Shown here: one piece after another, positions 1 through 10,553 of the stretch
Layout of the letters: every line of letters begins with the position of its first letter
How positions within the stretch are numbered: position 1 is the first letter of the stretch
NCBI RefSeq assembly: GCF_001625305.1
Contig: NW_017802514.1
Location: forward strand, 110,284-174,283
Direction: 5' to 3'
Source of the DNA: Branchiostoma belcheri
Taxonomy: Eukaryota > Chordata > Leptocardii > Amphioxiformes > Branchiostomatidae
DNA: 64,000 nucleotides
Made by a program: the position numbers and the translations under genes
Notes under the pieces: model-generated
Told to the model about the DNA's origin: nothing
The model's input: only the letters and a program-made list of their open reading frames with translations
Databases searched by the model: none

Positions 1-1496
1 CGGCGGTTTTTGAACACAAAAGAAAAATTATTATAATTTTTGTAAGGCGCGCGGCTTACTAGTACTAGCGGCTTTAATACTCACGGTAAAATGTACCGTC
101 ACTCCCGGCGCAAGGACTCGGTTCGCCAGCTGAGGACTTTCCACAACCATGATGATATCATAGTTAATAAAGGAATATATAATAGATCTATCATGTTGAA
201 ATGATAATTGTAATACATGGTTCTATTTAATAGCGGTAGTTTTGTTTCTTATTTTGAGGGGGGAAACTGTCAAAAATCGAGGGAACGCAAACTGAGATCG
301 GCTCACTTCCGGGTGCATAACGCCAAAATTTCTCGACGATTATATAAAAATGACCACTCATTTGCCGCCTACGGTAGCGTGTACATGGTAGTGCGATCAT
401 ATCGTGCCAAAGTCAGCGTCAAACGTCAGAAAATCCTCGTAAAAATATAGTTGCAAAACACATTTCCCGTGCACTCAGGGCCGGTCGCCCTGGCCGCGGC
501 CTGCAGCATGCTCATTATAATATGCAAGTAGCTACGCTCTGATTGGTTCACCTTAGATGACCTGCGCTGTGATTGGCTAGAACGAAGCCCGTTGCATGCT
601 GGGGCGCCCTTCCCCGCGCGAAATGATCTCGAGAGAGCCACATTTACGCTGGTTTCTACCTTATTTCTACGACTAATTAGCAACATCCTAGTGACGAAAT
701 GCGTACTCAAAAGAATTTTCGGGAAAAAAAAATATGTACATGTGGATTTGTGGTGCCTTTGGCGTAATTTTGTTGGTCACATCATGGAGGTAAAAGAGAG
801 TTTTTCTACCTCCATGGTCGCATACAACGTAATGTAACACGGAAGTGCATGGAGTCGGAGTGGCGGCACGGCTTTCCGTCCCACTCTAAACAAAACTCCA
901 AGGACATAACAAAACTCCCCAAAACTGGTCAATAATTAGCCATAAAAATGTTGGTGGGCACGTGTAAATATGCTGCCTTTTTTCGAGTGTTATAGGAATT
1001 TTCCACGATGTTTTTGCACATCCCTAACGTTACCTCACGCCCGCCACCTATTATGTACGGCGGACCGGGGCATTTATAACTTCAGATCATCTAGGTTTGC
1101 TTATTCGGTGGTAAAATAAGTTAACAGAGAAAAACAGCAAAACAAAGTTGACAAACTATAGAAACGCTTGCCTGGGCAACAGTGACAAAAGATCGTAAAA
1201 CGTTTTAAACGTTACAATATAGTAAAATGCAGGCTAGATCAACGTTCCTTCCGCTGTTCCAGCGGTGTGTATCGGTAATTTCCCGCCCCGCATGAGGTAA
1301 ATTAGTACTCCTCCCATTATTCTGTGATGTTACCGCGGCCTGCATATGAATGCAGAAGTCTAACGGAAAAGTAACGGAAAAGTAACGGAAAACTTACGCA
1401 AAAGTTACGGAAAACTTACGGAAAAGTAACGGAAAAGTAACGGAAAAAAACGCGTTAGTAACGGCCGTTAGGGTAACTATAACGCGAACGGTACTG
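1..1496. mobile_element. 2.06 kb TA-flanked DNA transposon, copy 1 (cut by window edge)
   Basis: This is the right-hand ~1.5 kb of an element whose complete copy is at 51063-53119. The two copies can be followed base for base in the same orientation with few differences. The element ends with the inverted repeat ...GCGAACGGTACTG followed by TA. Next to that end is a run of short 'gtaacggaaaa' subterminal repeats (about 1361-1447). The missing ~570 bases lie left of the window. There is no transposase: the 77-codon frame at 217-450 exists in both copies but resembles nothing I know. It is non-autonomous; the TA duplication fits a Tc1/mariner-like mover, but the superfamily is not proven. Confidence 0.8.
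783..816. repeat. 34-bp hairpin insertion inside transposon copy 1
   Basis: A near-perfect hairpin with arms CATGGAGGTA / TACCTCCATG is present in copy 1 and absent from the corresponding site of copy 2 (about 52405). It is flanked by gtcacat and gtcgcat, which looks like a 7-bp target duplication with one mismatch. Confidence 0.65.
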
Positions 1497-4400
1497 TACA
1501 TGCACCAGTCACTTTGGACATATTATGCATAGTCTGGACATATTATACATATTGTACATAGTCGCATGTCTTCCAATGACACGCACTGTAGGTTTGACAT
1601 TGTTTTCATTTCTGTGACACTTGGAGCTTCGTCCTATATCCTTTCCAGATTATAAAAACATAACTGGTTAGTAATTTATTGACCTCAATGACAAAGTTTA
1701 ATCTTTATGACCTTACAAATGTTGAATCTGCTGGATTTTCACCTCACCACCCAGCTGCCTGTAGGTCTGTCTGTCATCAGCCTCAGGGTCAGGTCCCTCC
1801 CATGGCTAGAAATTAACGTTGTCCCGATGACCACTAGCCACTAAAATTTAGTCCGGGACAACTAAAATGACACTTTGGGACATTTGGAACAGTAGAAAAA
1901 TAATCAACATCAGAATGTCAGCCCTTCTCTTGCTTATCAGGCACACTTCCCAGATATTAGCTCCGGACTAGCAGCCCCCTCCCCCCTACAGACATTTTCT
2001 GTGTACTCTGCAAATATAGTGTGCTTGGGAGTCAGAATGTAAGCAAAATAAAGTTGACTTCAAGTTCAAGTCATACAATATTTCCCGAAACATAGGTTGG
2101 GACAGTTCTCCCTCACTTTGGGACAATTGAATTTAATTTTGGGACAGTGCTGGGACAATAGGACGAAAATTTAATTTCGAGGCCTGCCCTCCATGCTGCC
2201 CTGTCTTGTGTCCATCTGGTGGATTGAACCATTAAACAGAATCATTGACTTTGGTCATTTTTTATGTCATATTCAATTCACCATTAAGTATAGCTGGTCG
2301 CTTTGATTCAACATGTCATTTGTTGTTTATCAGCATTATTGAAAAATTCTTCATATGGCATAGTTGAACGAACACCCGAAAAATCACATTGGAGCGTCCG
2401 GTTCCACAGTCTTGTTGTCACATAGACTGTTAGAAATGTCAAATAAAATTGAGATGGTGGAAAAAAATGTCAGGCTTGCTAGAGAACATTGAGAGTAGAC
2501 TCTCCTCAATTTACTATAAAGGGTTGCCAGGAGCCCCCCCCATACAGACACTTATACTGCATGTAACAATATTCATAATTTCATAATGTGTATATATAAG
2601 GTTATATGAAAGCAACTTTCTTGTGTTGTGACTCATCTGAGAACATCTTGAAACATGCATACATCACTTTCAACTGCCTCTTGTGAATTTTGTTTGTTCA
2701 TTTTGTTGATGATGATATGAATTTTGTTTCATAGGCATTGTATGGCATGTGTACAGTAAGAAGTATGCAAATGAGCATGATACATCAATAATGTAGCTGT
2801 AGTTTCAGGATACCATTATTGGTTCACACTGGCAGAATGGGCTTTCCAACATTTAGCTAACAATTTCTCATTCTATTCACACATGTCATTGTCAATGCTT
2901 GATGCATTGCATAGTCCAGAATTAGATTCTGCCTCTGTTCATATTGGTGACTGGACAAATGTGGTAATGACCTCTGTGATGGCCCTGACGGGTGATTTTT
3001 ACCTTTGACAAAAAGGTCTCTGGCCAAGAAAAGTATGCCAGAAAACCTCATTATATCAGTGAACAGATGTTTCCAGCCAGCTGGAATAATACACCTGTTG
3101 GTTCTTTAATTGGGACCCGAAAATTTTTACACTTTTTTCTGCTGCTGTGTAAAAAGGAATTTTCCCCACGTGCTGATAAGCTTAGTACTTAAGGTTTCTG
3201 AAAATGAAAATTTAAGAAGCCATAGGCGACAATTCTCCGTGAAGTATTATATATTGCAACAAAAAGAAGTAGCCATTGGCGACAATTCTCTGTGAAGAAA
3301 ATAAATCGAACAAAGAAAAATTGTTTAAACGCGCGTCGGCTCAGTCATCTTAAGTCGCAACAACCAATCAGAGATGCGAAATGCCGACACGTGACGCGGG
3401 ATTTGGGGAAGGGCGCGCGATGCCCGAAATATTTTTGCGTCAATATTCAGCGCCGTGTTTCAAGAGATTAATACCGAGAAACAAATTCTTTTCTTGTTTT
3501 GAACGCATAAACATGCATTTACGCTAATCTAGTATGATTCAGGGTTACTTTTTTTTTACCTGCCATGGCCAGATTATCTAAAGATGTGTGTATTGGGTGT
3601 ACAATCTACAGAAAGAGAAATGTACATCAGGTCCGATCATCCGATTTTCACGTTTCGGTTTTTTGGACTCGGTTCATGAACGTATTTTGGTTTGGCTCCT
3701 GGAATGTGCGAAAAAAATGACTCCCGGGACTGTCTACAGGGAACACTCGCACATTCGCGGTGTATCAGGACAGCGCGACTGGTCGGCATTAGTGCAGTCC
3801 CTGCAATTAGTAACAGTTGCACATCAATCGGGCCGAAAGCATGATTGTGTAACACAGGCTACTTCTTCACCGGCTCATACTACACGACGCCTTTACAACT
3901 AGCAAATCATAAAATTACCCGATCTACTAGTACTGTATGTGCGGTTTACCAGCCCCAGACCACATCTGACCACGAGGCAGAACACATTGATGGGTTGCTC
4001 AAAAATATTGTCCATGTTTACAAAGAGCTGCTCCACTAACACTATGGAGCGGCCCAACCCAAAAATATTGGCCATGTATCGTTGCTAGGACGACCGGCCA
4101 GTTGCTACGTGACTAAATACACGCCGCCACTAGGTCGCCACACCCGACCAGTTTGAAATCGATAGGATTACGTTATCGGTATTATTAACATTTCCTAATG
4201 TTGACCATCAGCCCCGCCGCGACTTACTACCGGTGACATAAACGGACGACAACATTTCAACGGCATGGGGATGTTTTGAAAATAACCATTTACTCCAATA
4301 TCAAAACAGCTACGGTAAAAATAAAAAGACGTGCATCATCCCGGACATAATGCAACACCACATGCGAAATTACACAGAAATGCGACGTACGGAAGAATGC

Positions 4401-5139
4401 GTTTTGGCTGCGAACATCTTCCAAAAAACTTGGCATCTCTTAACCATGGGCAAAAACATCTGGAACCACTTATCAAAACCACCCCGTATCTGCATGAACT
4501 TTTACCCCCCCCCACTGCTATTCCAAACAACGCGTTTTTCTGGACCATTCCAATTCGCCTCGTAATTGTAGGGGTGCGTCTGCGATATTACATTGACCGC
4601 GAAAGCAGCAACGGCAAAAATACACATTCGTGCATCAACACGGGCATGCCCGCAGACGGCGTATAAAATTGCGTGCCGATTACACAAAGAGAACCCAGTG
4701 TTTTGACTGCGAACATGAAAAATCAGCCGATCACAACACTCCGTCCGGAGGTCCTGACCTCCTTCACGGAGTAAAAAATCCATGTGATGATTTTTTCGCA
4801 ATCTCTGAATGTCTGATGATGCAAATTCATTGCATTTAGAACATAGCTATGTGAATCATCAGACTACAAAACGGCATCACTTTTGAAGCAGACTAATGCC
4901 AAAAATGCCCCGCTAACCAACCGTCAAAGCTTCTAGCTTTGGGGTCCTTAACCATGTAAATCTCTAGGCAAAGACAGTGTTCTGCTACCTTATCTGTCAT
5001 CCAGAAATAGAAAGTGACCTGTGATTATAGAGACCCATAATGATTGGTGGTTAGTCACATGACCCAGTTGGATGTCATAGTCCACAGTCCTAGTTCAGCA
5101 CACTGGAGTTGAGAGTACAGACTGAGTTCAGATGTGAAC
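1497..5139. other. Intergenic sequence upstream of DNAJC5, no gene recognised
   Basis: Beyond the MITE at 1804-2186 I find no convincing exon. The open frames at 3588-3902 and 4331-4666 lack splice support or recognisable domains. A 'ggcgacaattctc' sequence occurs twice (about 3227 and 3278). A GC-rich patch at 3330-3430 contains a CCAAT motif (caaccaatca). Near 4811-4864 the words 'gtctgatgat' and 'atcatcagac' form a hairpin about 50 bases across. The DNAJC5 promoter should lie just upstream of 5140, but no core element is obvious. Confidence 0.4.
1804..2186. mobile_element. Short MITE with GGCTAGAAATTAAC / TTAATTTCGAGGCC ends, copy A
   Basis: The ends are inverted: GGCTAGAAATTAAC at the left and TTTAATTTCGAGGCCTG at the right. 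The interior is full of 'gggaca' words. The same family occurs at 9704-10140. The flanks ccctcccat (left) and ccctccat (right) look like an 8-bp target duplication with a one-base change, as expected for hAT-type insertion. There is no coding capacity. Confidence 0.65.
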
Positions 5140-8100
5140 ATGTCTAGTAGGAGCCACAGTTATTCCAGTCTATTGCACCACGAGGAAGAAGGTACACAAT
5201 CATGCCAGCTACTTTTCTTGATGTACATTTTACATGTTTATTTTTAGACTATGGAAATCTGATCAGGTATAAACACATTCTATACAGTAGTATGATACAC
5301 TGACTCACCCACACTCACTAGCCAGTTTAGTATTGGTTCCCATCTTCCGAGGGTCAGATGTGCTTGCACACCAATGCTGGTACATAAGTCTCATACATTT
5401 TACTCTTGGGTAGTTTTATGACTTAGCAGTGTATCTTGCAGTAGGCAAAGATAAGTTATCTGCTCCAGGAATGTTCTATAGTCTTGTAATTTGTCGAAGT
5501 TGTGCCGGGGTTCTGGGGTTGCATATACTGCTGTAGGCCGGCTCACTCCTTGTTTTACCGTCTTGTATTTACATAGCTTACCGGCCAGTCCAATGCAAAC
5601 ATACATGTGCATGTTTTACTAGTAATCATTATCCAGCCAGGATGTCCACGTCAGACCAAAAATATGGTTCTTTAGCGCATGGAGCTGTAAGAAAATCTGT
5701 TCAGACTTTGGTTAAATCATGTACAAATTTACAACAAAGCGCGTAGTAGATACATTTCTACAAAAGCAGGCGCTGCTTTTCTGCCTACTATACAATGTAC
5801 AATGTATGTTACAGGTAAAATTGGAGCTGTGCAGGTATTTCTGATGTCTACCTGTACCTATAACCTGCACCAGGTCTTGGATACATAAGTATCTATATGG
5901 ATTCTGTACTGTTTGTTATCAGCTGTGATATAAAGAATTCAAATTGTCTCTTTACTGTTACTGGTTTAGTTCCTTTTTTTAATTTTTACCCCATAAAATC
6001 TATGTTTAGTATAGAAAAGTGCAGGTATTAAAGTACTCTGCAGAAAAGGGATTTTGAGCCATGTCATGATAAAGTGCATGGGGTGTGGCTCTCTTCAACA
6101 TTGGACCTCCATTTACAACCCTCCAGACTAAATTTTTAGCTTAGGAGCGCATGCGCTCCTAGCCTCAAAAAGTTAGGCGCACAGGCAAACATTTAGGCGC
6201 GCAAACAAAAAATCTGGTCGCGCAAAGTACTTTTTAATTTACAAGCCAAGAGAATAATGTACCTAAACAGACAATTAATTATTCTTTAGGGGTGGGTACC
6301 TGTTCGGCTCTTTCAGGTCCAGAGGATCAGGTCCAGGTCCCGACCTGTACCTGTAACCTGATTCTGGATACCGGAGTATCAGTACCAAATAATGTTTGCT
6401 AAATGATCATTGCTAAATGCTAATGTATAAGTAACCAGTACAAACATTTTTATTTTTTTTAACTTTTTAAAAAATTTTATCCTACTTTGTTTTATCCAAT
6501 TTTATATCTTTATCCAATTTTATATCTTATCCATTCTATACATTATCAAACTTCTCCCCTAGTCCTACAGCTACTAAAACCTCAGACCTAATATATTAAA
6601 TAAATACATTAAACTGTCCAACAGTCACATTATCGCAGAATTTTGAACTCGCCCTCTAGCGGTTTGGACCAAACTGCAGCTCTCGCGCGAACTCTCGCGA
6701 GCTTTGAGCATTCGCGAGGTTTGGGAAGAAAAACAAGATGGCCGACACTCGGCTCGTCGGAGCGATAATTTGCCGAAGTTTTCTTGTTTTTCCTTGGTAT
6801 TTTTCGCGATTCAAGCAAAGAAAACTAGTTTATCACAAGAACAAAAGAGTAATACAACACTGGGGACCTAATGGTCCATTTTGTTGGGCACTCATTTCGA
6901 GTGAAAATTTACGTGCAGCACAGTGTGACCATGTGGTGTTATTTGGTGAAAAATCAGTAATTTTCGGCTCAATCCGAACCAAATGCGGCCTGTAAAGTTC
7001 TCCTTTATTATTTATAGATGACTACTTCACGCTAGCTAGAAGTGGGGAGCTTTCGAGTATCGGGGTTCATGCCGCCGTGGTGCAAGCAGTCCGGGGCGAG
7101 ATTCGGCAGCCAATAATTTTAGGCGCACTGCGGATTCTCTACCGGTCGCGCAGTGCGCGACCAGAGTAAAAAGTTCAGTCGCATTTCGTAATTTTTGGTC
7201 GCAGTCTGGAGGGTTGATTTAATAACATCCTATCTGAGGGATGTCCCTAGCAAAAGCTAGGTACTCATTTTCCTCCAAATAAAGTCATGTCAAGTGCCTT
7301 TCCCAAGGGTACAACATTGGGCATGTTGGTGGGTTCTGGGCCAACCACCCAATCATTAATGCCACACAATCCCACATGTACAGTTAAACCCTTCAAATTT
7401 CCCATAGACACAGGCATTAAGGACGGCCACCAGACTCCTGCAACTAAAACCAGTACTAGTGTTTTTCTGGCTAGGTAATATTACAGGACTGGTGATTAGG
7501 GATTACACTGAAAATTGTTTGATACTAAAATCCATTTCAATTCTTTGATTGGCATTTTACAGGTGTTAATAACCATTACAGCTAACTAACTCCACATGGA
7601 CTTACATACCCAGCACATGCACCTGAGTGCAAACATTAGGATTCCATATATATTTTAGAAACCTCAGTCAGATAGTATTTCAAGCACTATAAATATAATT
7701 GTTGGAAATGACTGTATAGTGTTACCATGTGGTGCATTGGGCGGCACCCGGTTCAATAGCCCTTGGGCCACACAGTTCTGCAAGCACCACAGCATGGGGC
7801 TGATCCAGTGTCCAGTGGTGTGTGTTTGACTACCATACTCTTTACCAAATGCTGAGTGCAATGCAGAGAAAGTCCTAATTTTAAAGTTTAAAGGACTGAA
7901 CTAACAACGCATCAAATGCAAGGTTGTATACTAGTATAGCCTAACTTTGTGCAAATTTGAAACTTGTGATTGAAAATGACAAATCTCTTACCTTGTTTGC
8001 AGGAGAGTCTTTATATCAAGTTTTGGGCCTGAAGAAAGATGCGACACCAGATGAGATTAAGAGAGCCTACAGAAAACTGGCACTGAAATTCCACCCCGAC

Positions 8101-10553
8101 AAGAACCCTGACAATCCCGAGGCCACCGAAAAGTTCAAGGAAATCAACAGAGCACACAGTATCCTGAGTGATGAGACGAAGAAGAACATCTATGACGAGT
8201 ATGGATCATTTGGTGAGTCACAATCTGCATCCACATACACACTGCTAACCTTACTTTCATTGTGGCAGTTTGTGTAGTAGTAGTAGACCATTTGCATCAT
8301 TCCTCAGAAGAGCCATCCAGCAATTTCAAGGTGGCAAAAGAAAAAGTATTCTGGATTAGGAAATCTTTCTGATATTGACGTTTACTGCCATTTTGTGGCA
8401 CATTTTTGTCATCATTTCGTATCAAGTGGTAGCCCCAAAACAAGCTCTGTGAGGAATCTCTTTATTTTTTTAGTACGGCCTATAAATAGCTAGAACCAGC
8501 TTATGAATGAATGAATGAATGACTGGTTTATTTGATCAACATGATCCTTAAAAAAGTACATTGCAGCCAGGTAAAGTGGCTGAATTGTATACTTTTTATG
8601 ATAGAAAACAAGCAGCCATTTTCCATCAGGGACGTCATAATTTTTTACATTAGTGTGTTATGGGAGAGGGATGATTCAACTACATGTACTACAAGAGAAT
8701 GACCGGAAAATTGACTTTGAAAATCCAGTTTTGCTGCCCTAAAAATTGCATTGGATGCCCTTAAATGCAGCTGACTTGCAAGCAGACTGCTGGTATGAGC
8801 TGTCCACAGCTATTTTTAATTTTTTATAGGTAAATCTTTCACCAGTCAGATTCTTGGGCAGCCTTCAAAAGTTCAAGGCACCCAAAGCGATTTCAGGGCA
8901 GTAAAGCAGTGGATTTTCAAAGCCAATTTTCTATGTATTTTTTAAAATGTAGTAAATGTAGAAAATGTTGAATCAATGGTATGGCATACTGATATGATAT
9001 CAGTGAGGCAGAAATGGTTGACTGGTGCTAGGAAGTAGGTTGGGACATAAGTGTGGCCAAAGTTTATTTGATTCGTATAGAAAGGTAAGTGTGGCCAAAA
9101 TGTAGTCAGACGGTTCCCGAACTTCAGTCGACCTTAGTCGGCTGGTGTTTGGGGGAGATTTCGAATGTGAGTCCATATTGTGATTTACATGTACAGTAAC
9201 TAGTAAGGTGATGCTAGTAATTATAAGGAATTCTGTCTCTACCTCTTGGCTGTGTATCATTTGTTTTACTGGTTGACTGGTGATGGTTTTGGTGTCTTTG
9301 GCTGGATGGACAATGTAATAGTGGAGTTAGTTACATAGTATAGTGACGGACGAACGACATAGGATTAATAATTCTTTCTATGATGTAATTTACCCATTGA
9401 ATGATTGTGATGATTATATAATACAGTTCGAATAGTATACAGTTACAAAAGTCTCAAAGGATTTTCTTGGTTGATGTGGTGGTGTATGGGCAATGTGGTA
9501 GGAGAGAAAAGGCCACAAACACAATCAGTAGAGAGTCAATGACATGAATATAGAAAGAAGGTATCAAAAACAATTGTTTTGGATGTAGTCGAGGTATGTG
9601 TGTGTTTATAGTTGGATGGTTTGCTGTAGGCAAATTTTACATGAGGTCAATGGCCGTTTGTCAGAAAGGTATTTTGAAAGTGAGATAACATTAACACAAG
9701 CCAGGGCTCGAAATTAACATTGTCCCAGTGTCAAATGACACTAAATTTTCAGCTTGGGACAATTCAAATTATGTTTCGGGACAATTTCAGGGCAATTGGA
9801 AAATTCTCAGACCATCCACGTCATTTAGGAACGTGATCCATCCATCCTGCTGCAGACTGCCGGCAGCCCATAATACTCTGACAAACATTTAAATTTGACG
9901 AATCAGGGATTCCAAATATCAGGGACGGTGCCATGCCCATGATATTATCATGTATTTCCCTACATATACTAATAAAGTGGACTTCAAGTTGTACAAATTC
10001 AGTTGTTGTTTTCTTATTGTTGTCATAAACTTATTTCCTGAAAAGCAGGCTGGGACAGTCCATCTTCAGTTCGGGACAATTGAAATCTATGTTTGGGACA
10101 ATTCTGGGACAATAGTAAAAAAAGTTAATTTCGAGGCCTGACAAGCCATGCCCACTTACCAGTAGTTTAAAATCTACGATTTCTTGTTTTTTTTTAGGTC
10201 TGTATGTAGCAGAACAGTTTGGAGAAGAAAACGTCAATACCTACTTCATACTGACCAGTGGCTGGTGTAAGGCACTGTTTGTGTTCTGCGGCATCATCAC
10301 CGGGTGCTACCTCTGCTGCTGCTTCTGCTGCTGTTGTAACTTCTGCTGTGGGAAGTGCAAACCACGGCCAGAGGAAGACGAGGAGTTTGTAAACCTCAAC
10401 CCGGAGGATTTACAAGTAGACGAGGAGGACTCGCCCGTCACGTCTCAACCCCAGGCCTCGGCCGCGATGCCCATGCCCGCACCGGCGCCCTCAGAAACAA
10501 CAAAGTTAGACACGGCAGATCACCCGTCATATACAGAGGAGAAGAACTTGTAG
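5140..10553 (+). CDS. DNAJC5: Cysteine string protein, DnaJ homolog subfamily C member 5
   Basis: Three exons, 5140-5191, 8003-8212 and 10198-10553, join in frame to 205 aa plus stop. Exon 1 gives a Ser/His-rich N-terminus. Residues about 18-87 are a J domain with the HPD motif ([10 protein letters not shown]) that stimulates Hsc70 ATPase. The linker [16 protein letters not shown] is a family signature. Residues 118-141 form the cysteine string with 12 Cys (for example [18 protein letters not shown]), which palmitoyl transferases modify to anchor the protein on synaptic and secretory vesicles. The acidic Pro/Ala-rich tail is typical. Length matches vertebrate CSP-alpha (about 198 aa). The J-domain and string exons are certain. 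Exon 1 is inferred: it has the only well-placed ATG with a phase-1 donor (gaag|gtacac) that I found, and it makes the [10 protein letters not shown] junction read correctly. Confidence 0.93.
6116..7216. mobile_element. 1.1 kb MITE with CAACCCTCCAGACT termini
   Basis: The 14-bp perfect terminal inverted repeats CAACCCTCCAGACT / AGTCTGGAGGGTTG are flanked by the direct repeat ATTTA (6111-6115 and 7217-7221). Just inside each end are 'aggcgc' words, and a 20-bp palindrome TAGGAGCGCATGCGCTCCTA lies at about 6144-6163. The centre (6640-6760) is CpG-rich and promoter-like. The 85-codon frame at 6738-6995 starts ATGGCCGAC but has no recognisable homology. Confidence 0.65.
7285..7375 (-). repeat. Degenerate fragment of the tRNA-derived SINE
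   Basis: The text 'aagtgcctttcccaagggta' matches the body of the SINE at 15660-15866 (aagtgcctatcccaagggca), followed by 'caacattgggc'. No intact promoter boxes remain in this copy. Confidence 0.45.
8213..10197. other. DNAJC5 intron 2
   Basis: The intron lies between donor ttg|gtgagt and acceptor ttttttag|. It contains a gaat microsatellite (about 8506-8522) and the MITE at 9704-10140 close to the acceptor. No additional exon is evident, and the reading phase (1 to 1) closes without one. Confidence 0.55.
9704..10140. mobile_element. Short MITE with GGCTCGAAATTAAC / GTTAATTTCGAGGCC ends, copy B
   Basis: Same family as 1804-2186, with the same inverted ends and 'gggaca' repeats inside. The flanking direct repeat ACAAGCCA is perfect over 8 bp (9696-9703 and 10141-10148). 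The element sits about 60 bp upstream of the last DNAJC5 exon. Confidence 0.75.

Larger units (their letters stand above)
5192..8002. other. DNAJC5 intron 1
   Basis: The intron runs from donor g|gtacac to acceptor ttgtttgcag|. It holds the 1.1 kb MITE at 6116-7216, a degenerate SINE fragment near 7285-7375, and 'acctgcac'/'caggtac' rich repeats near 5810-5880 and 6300-6370 that resemble sequence in the intron at 43490-43850. No other exon was recognised. Confidence 0.5.

Noticed and set aside
217-450. 77-codon frame in transposon copy 1, also present at 51845-52078
   Set aside because: Conservation between copies reflects the recent duplication of the element itself; the peptide has no known domain and no codon-level constraint can be judged from two near-identical copies.
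4331-4666. 111-codon plus-strand frame
   Set aside because: No splice signals, domain or composition bias suggesting coding; several competing frames overlap it on both strands.
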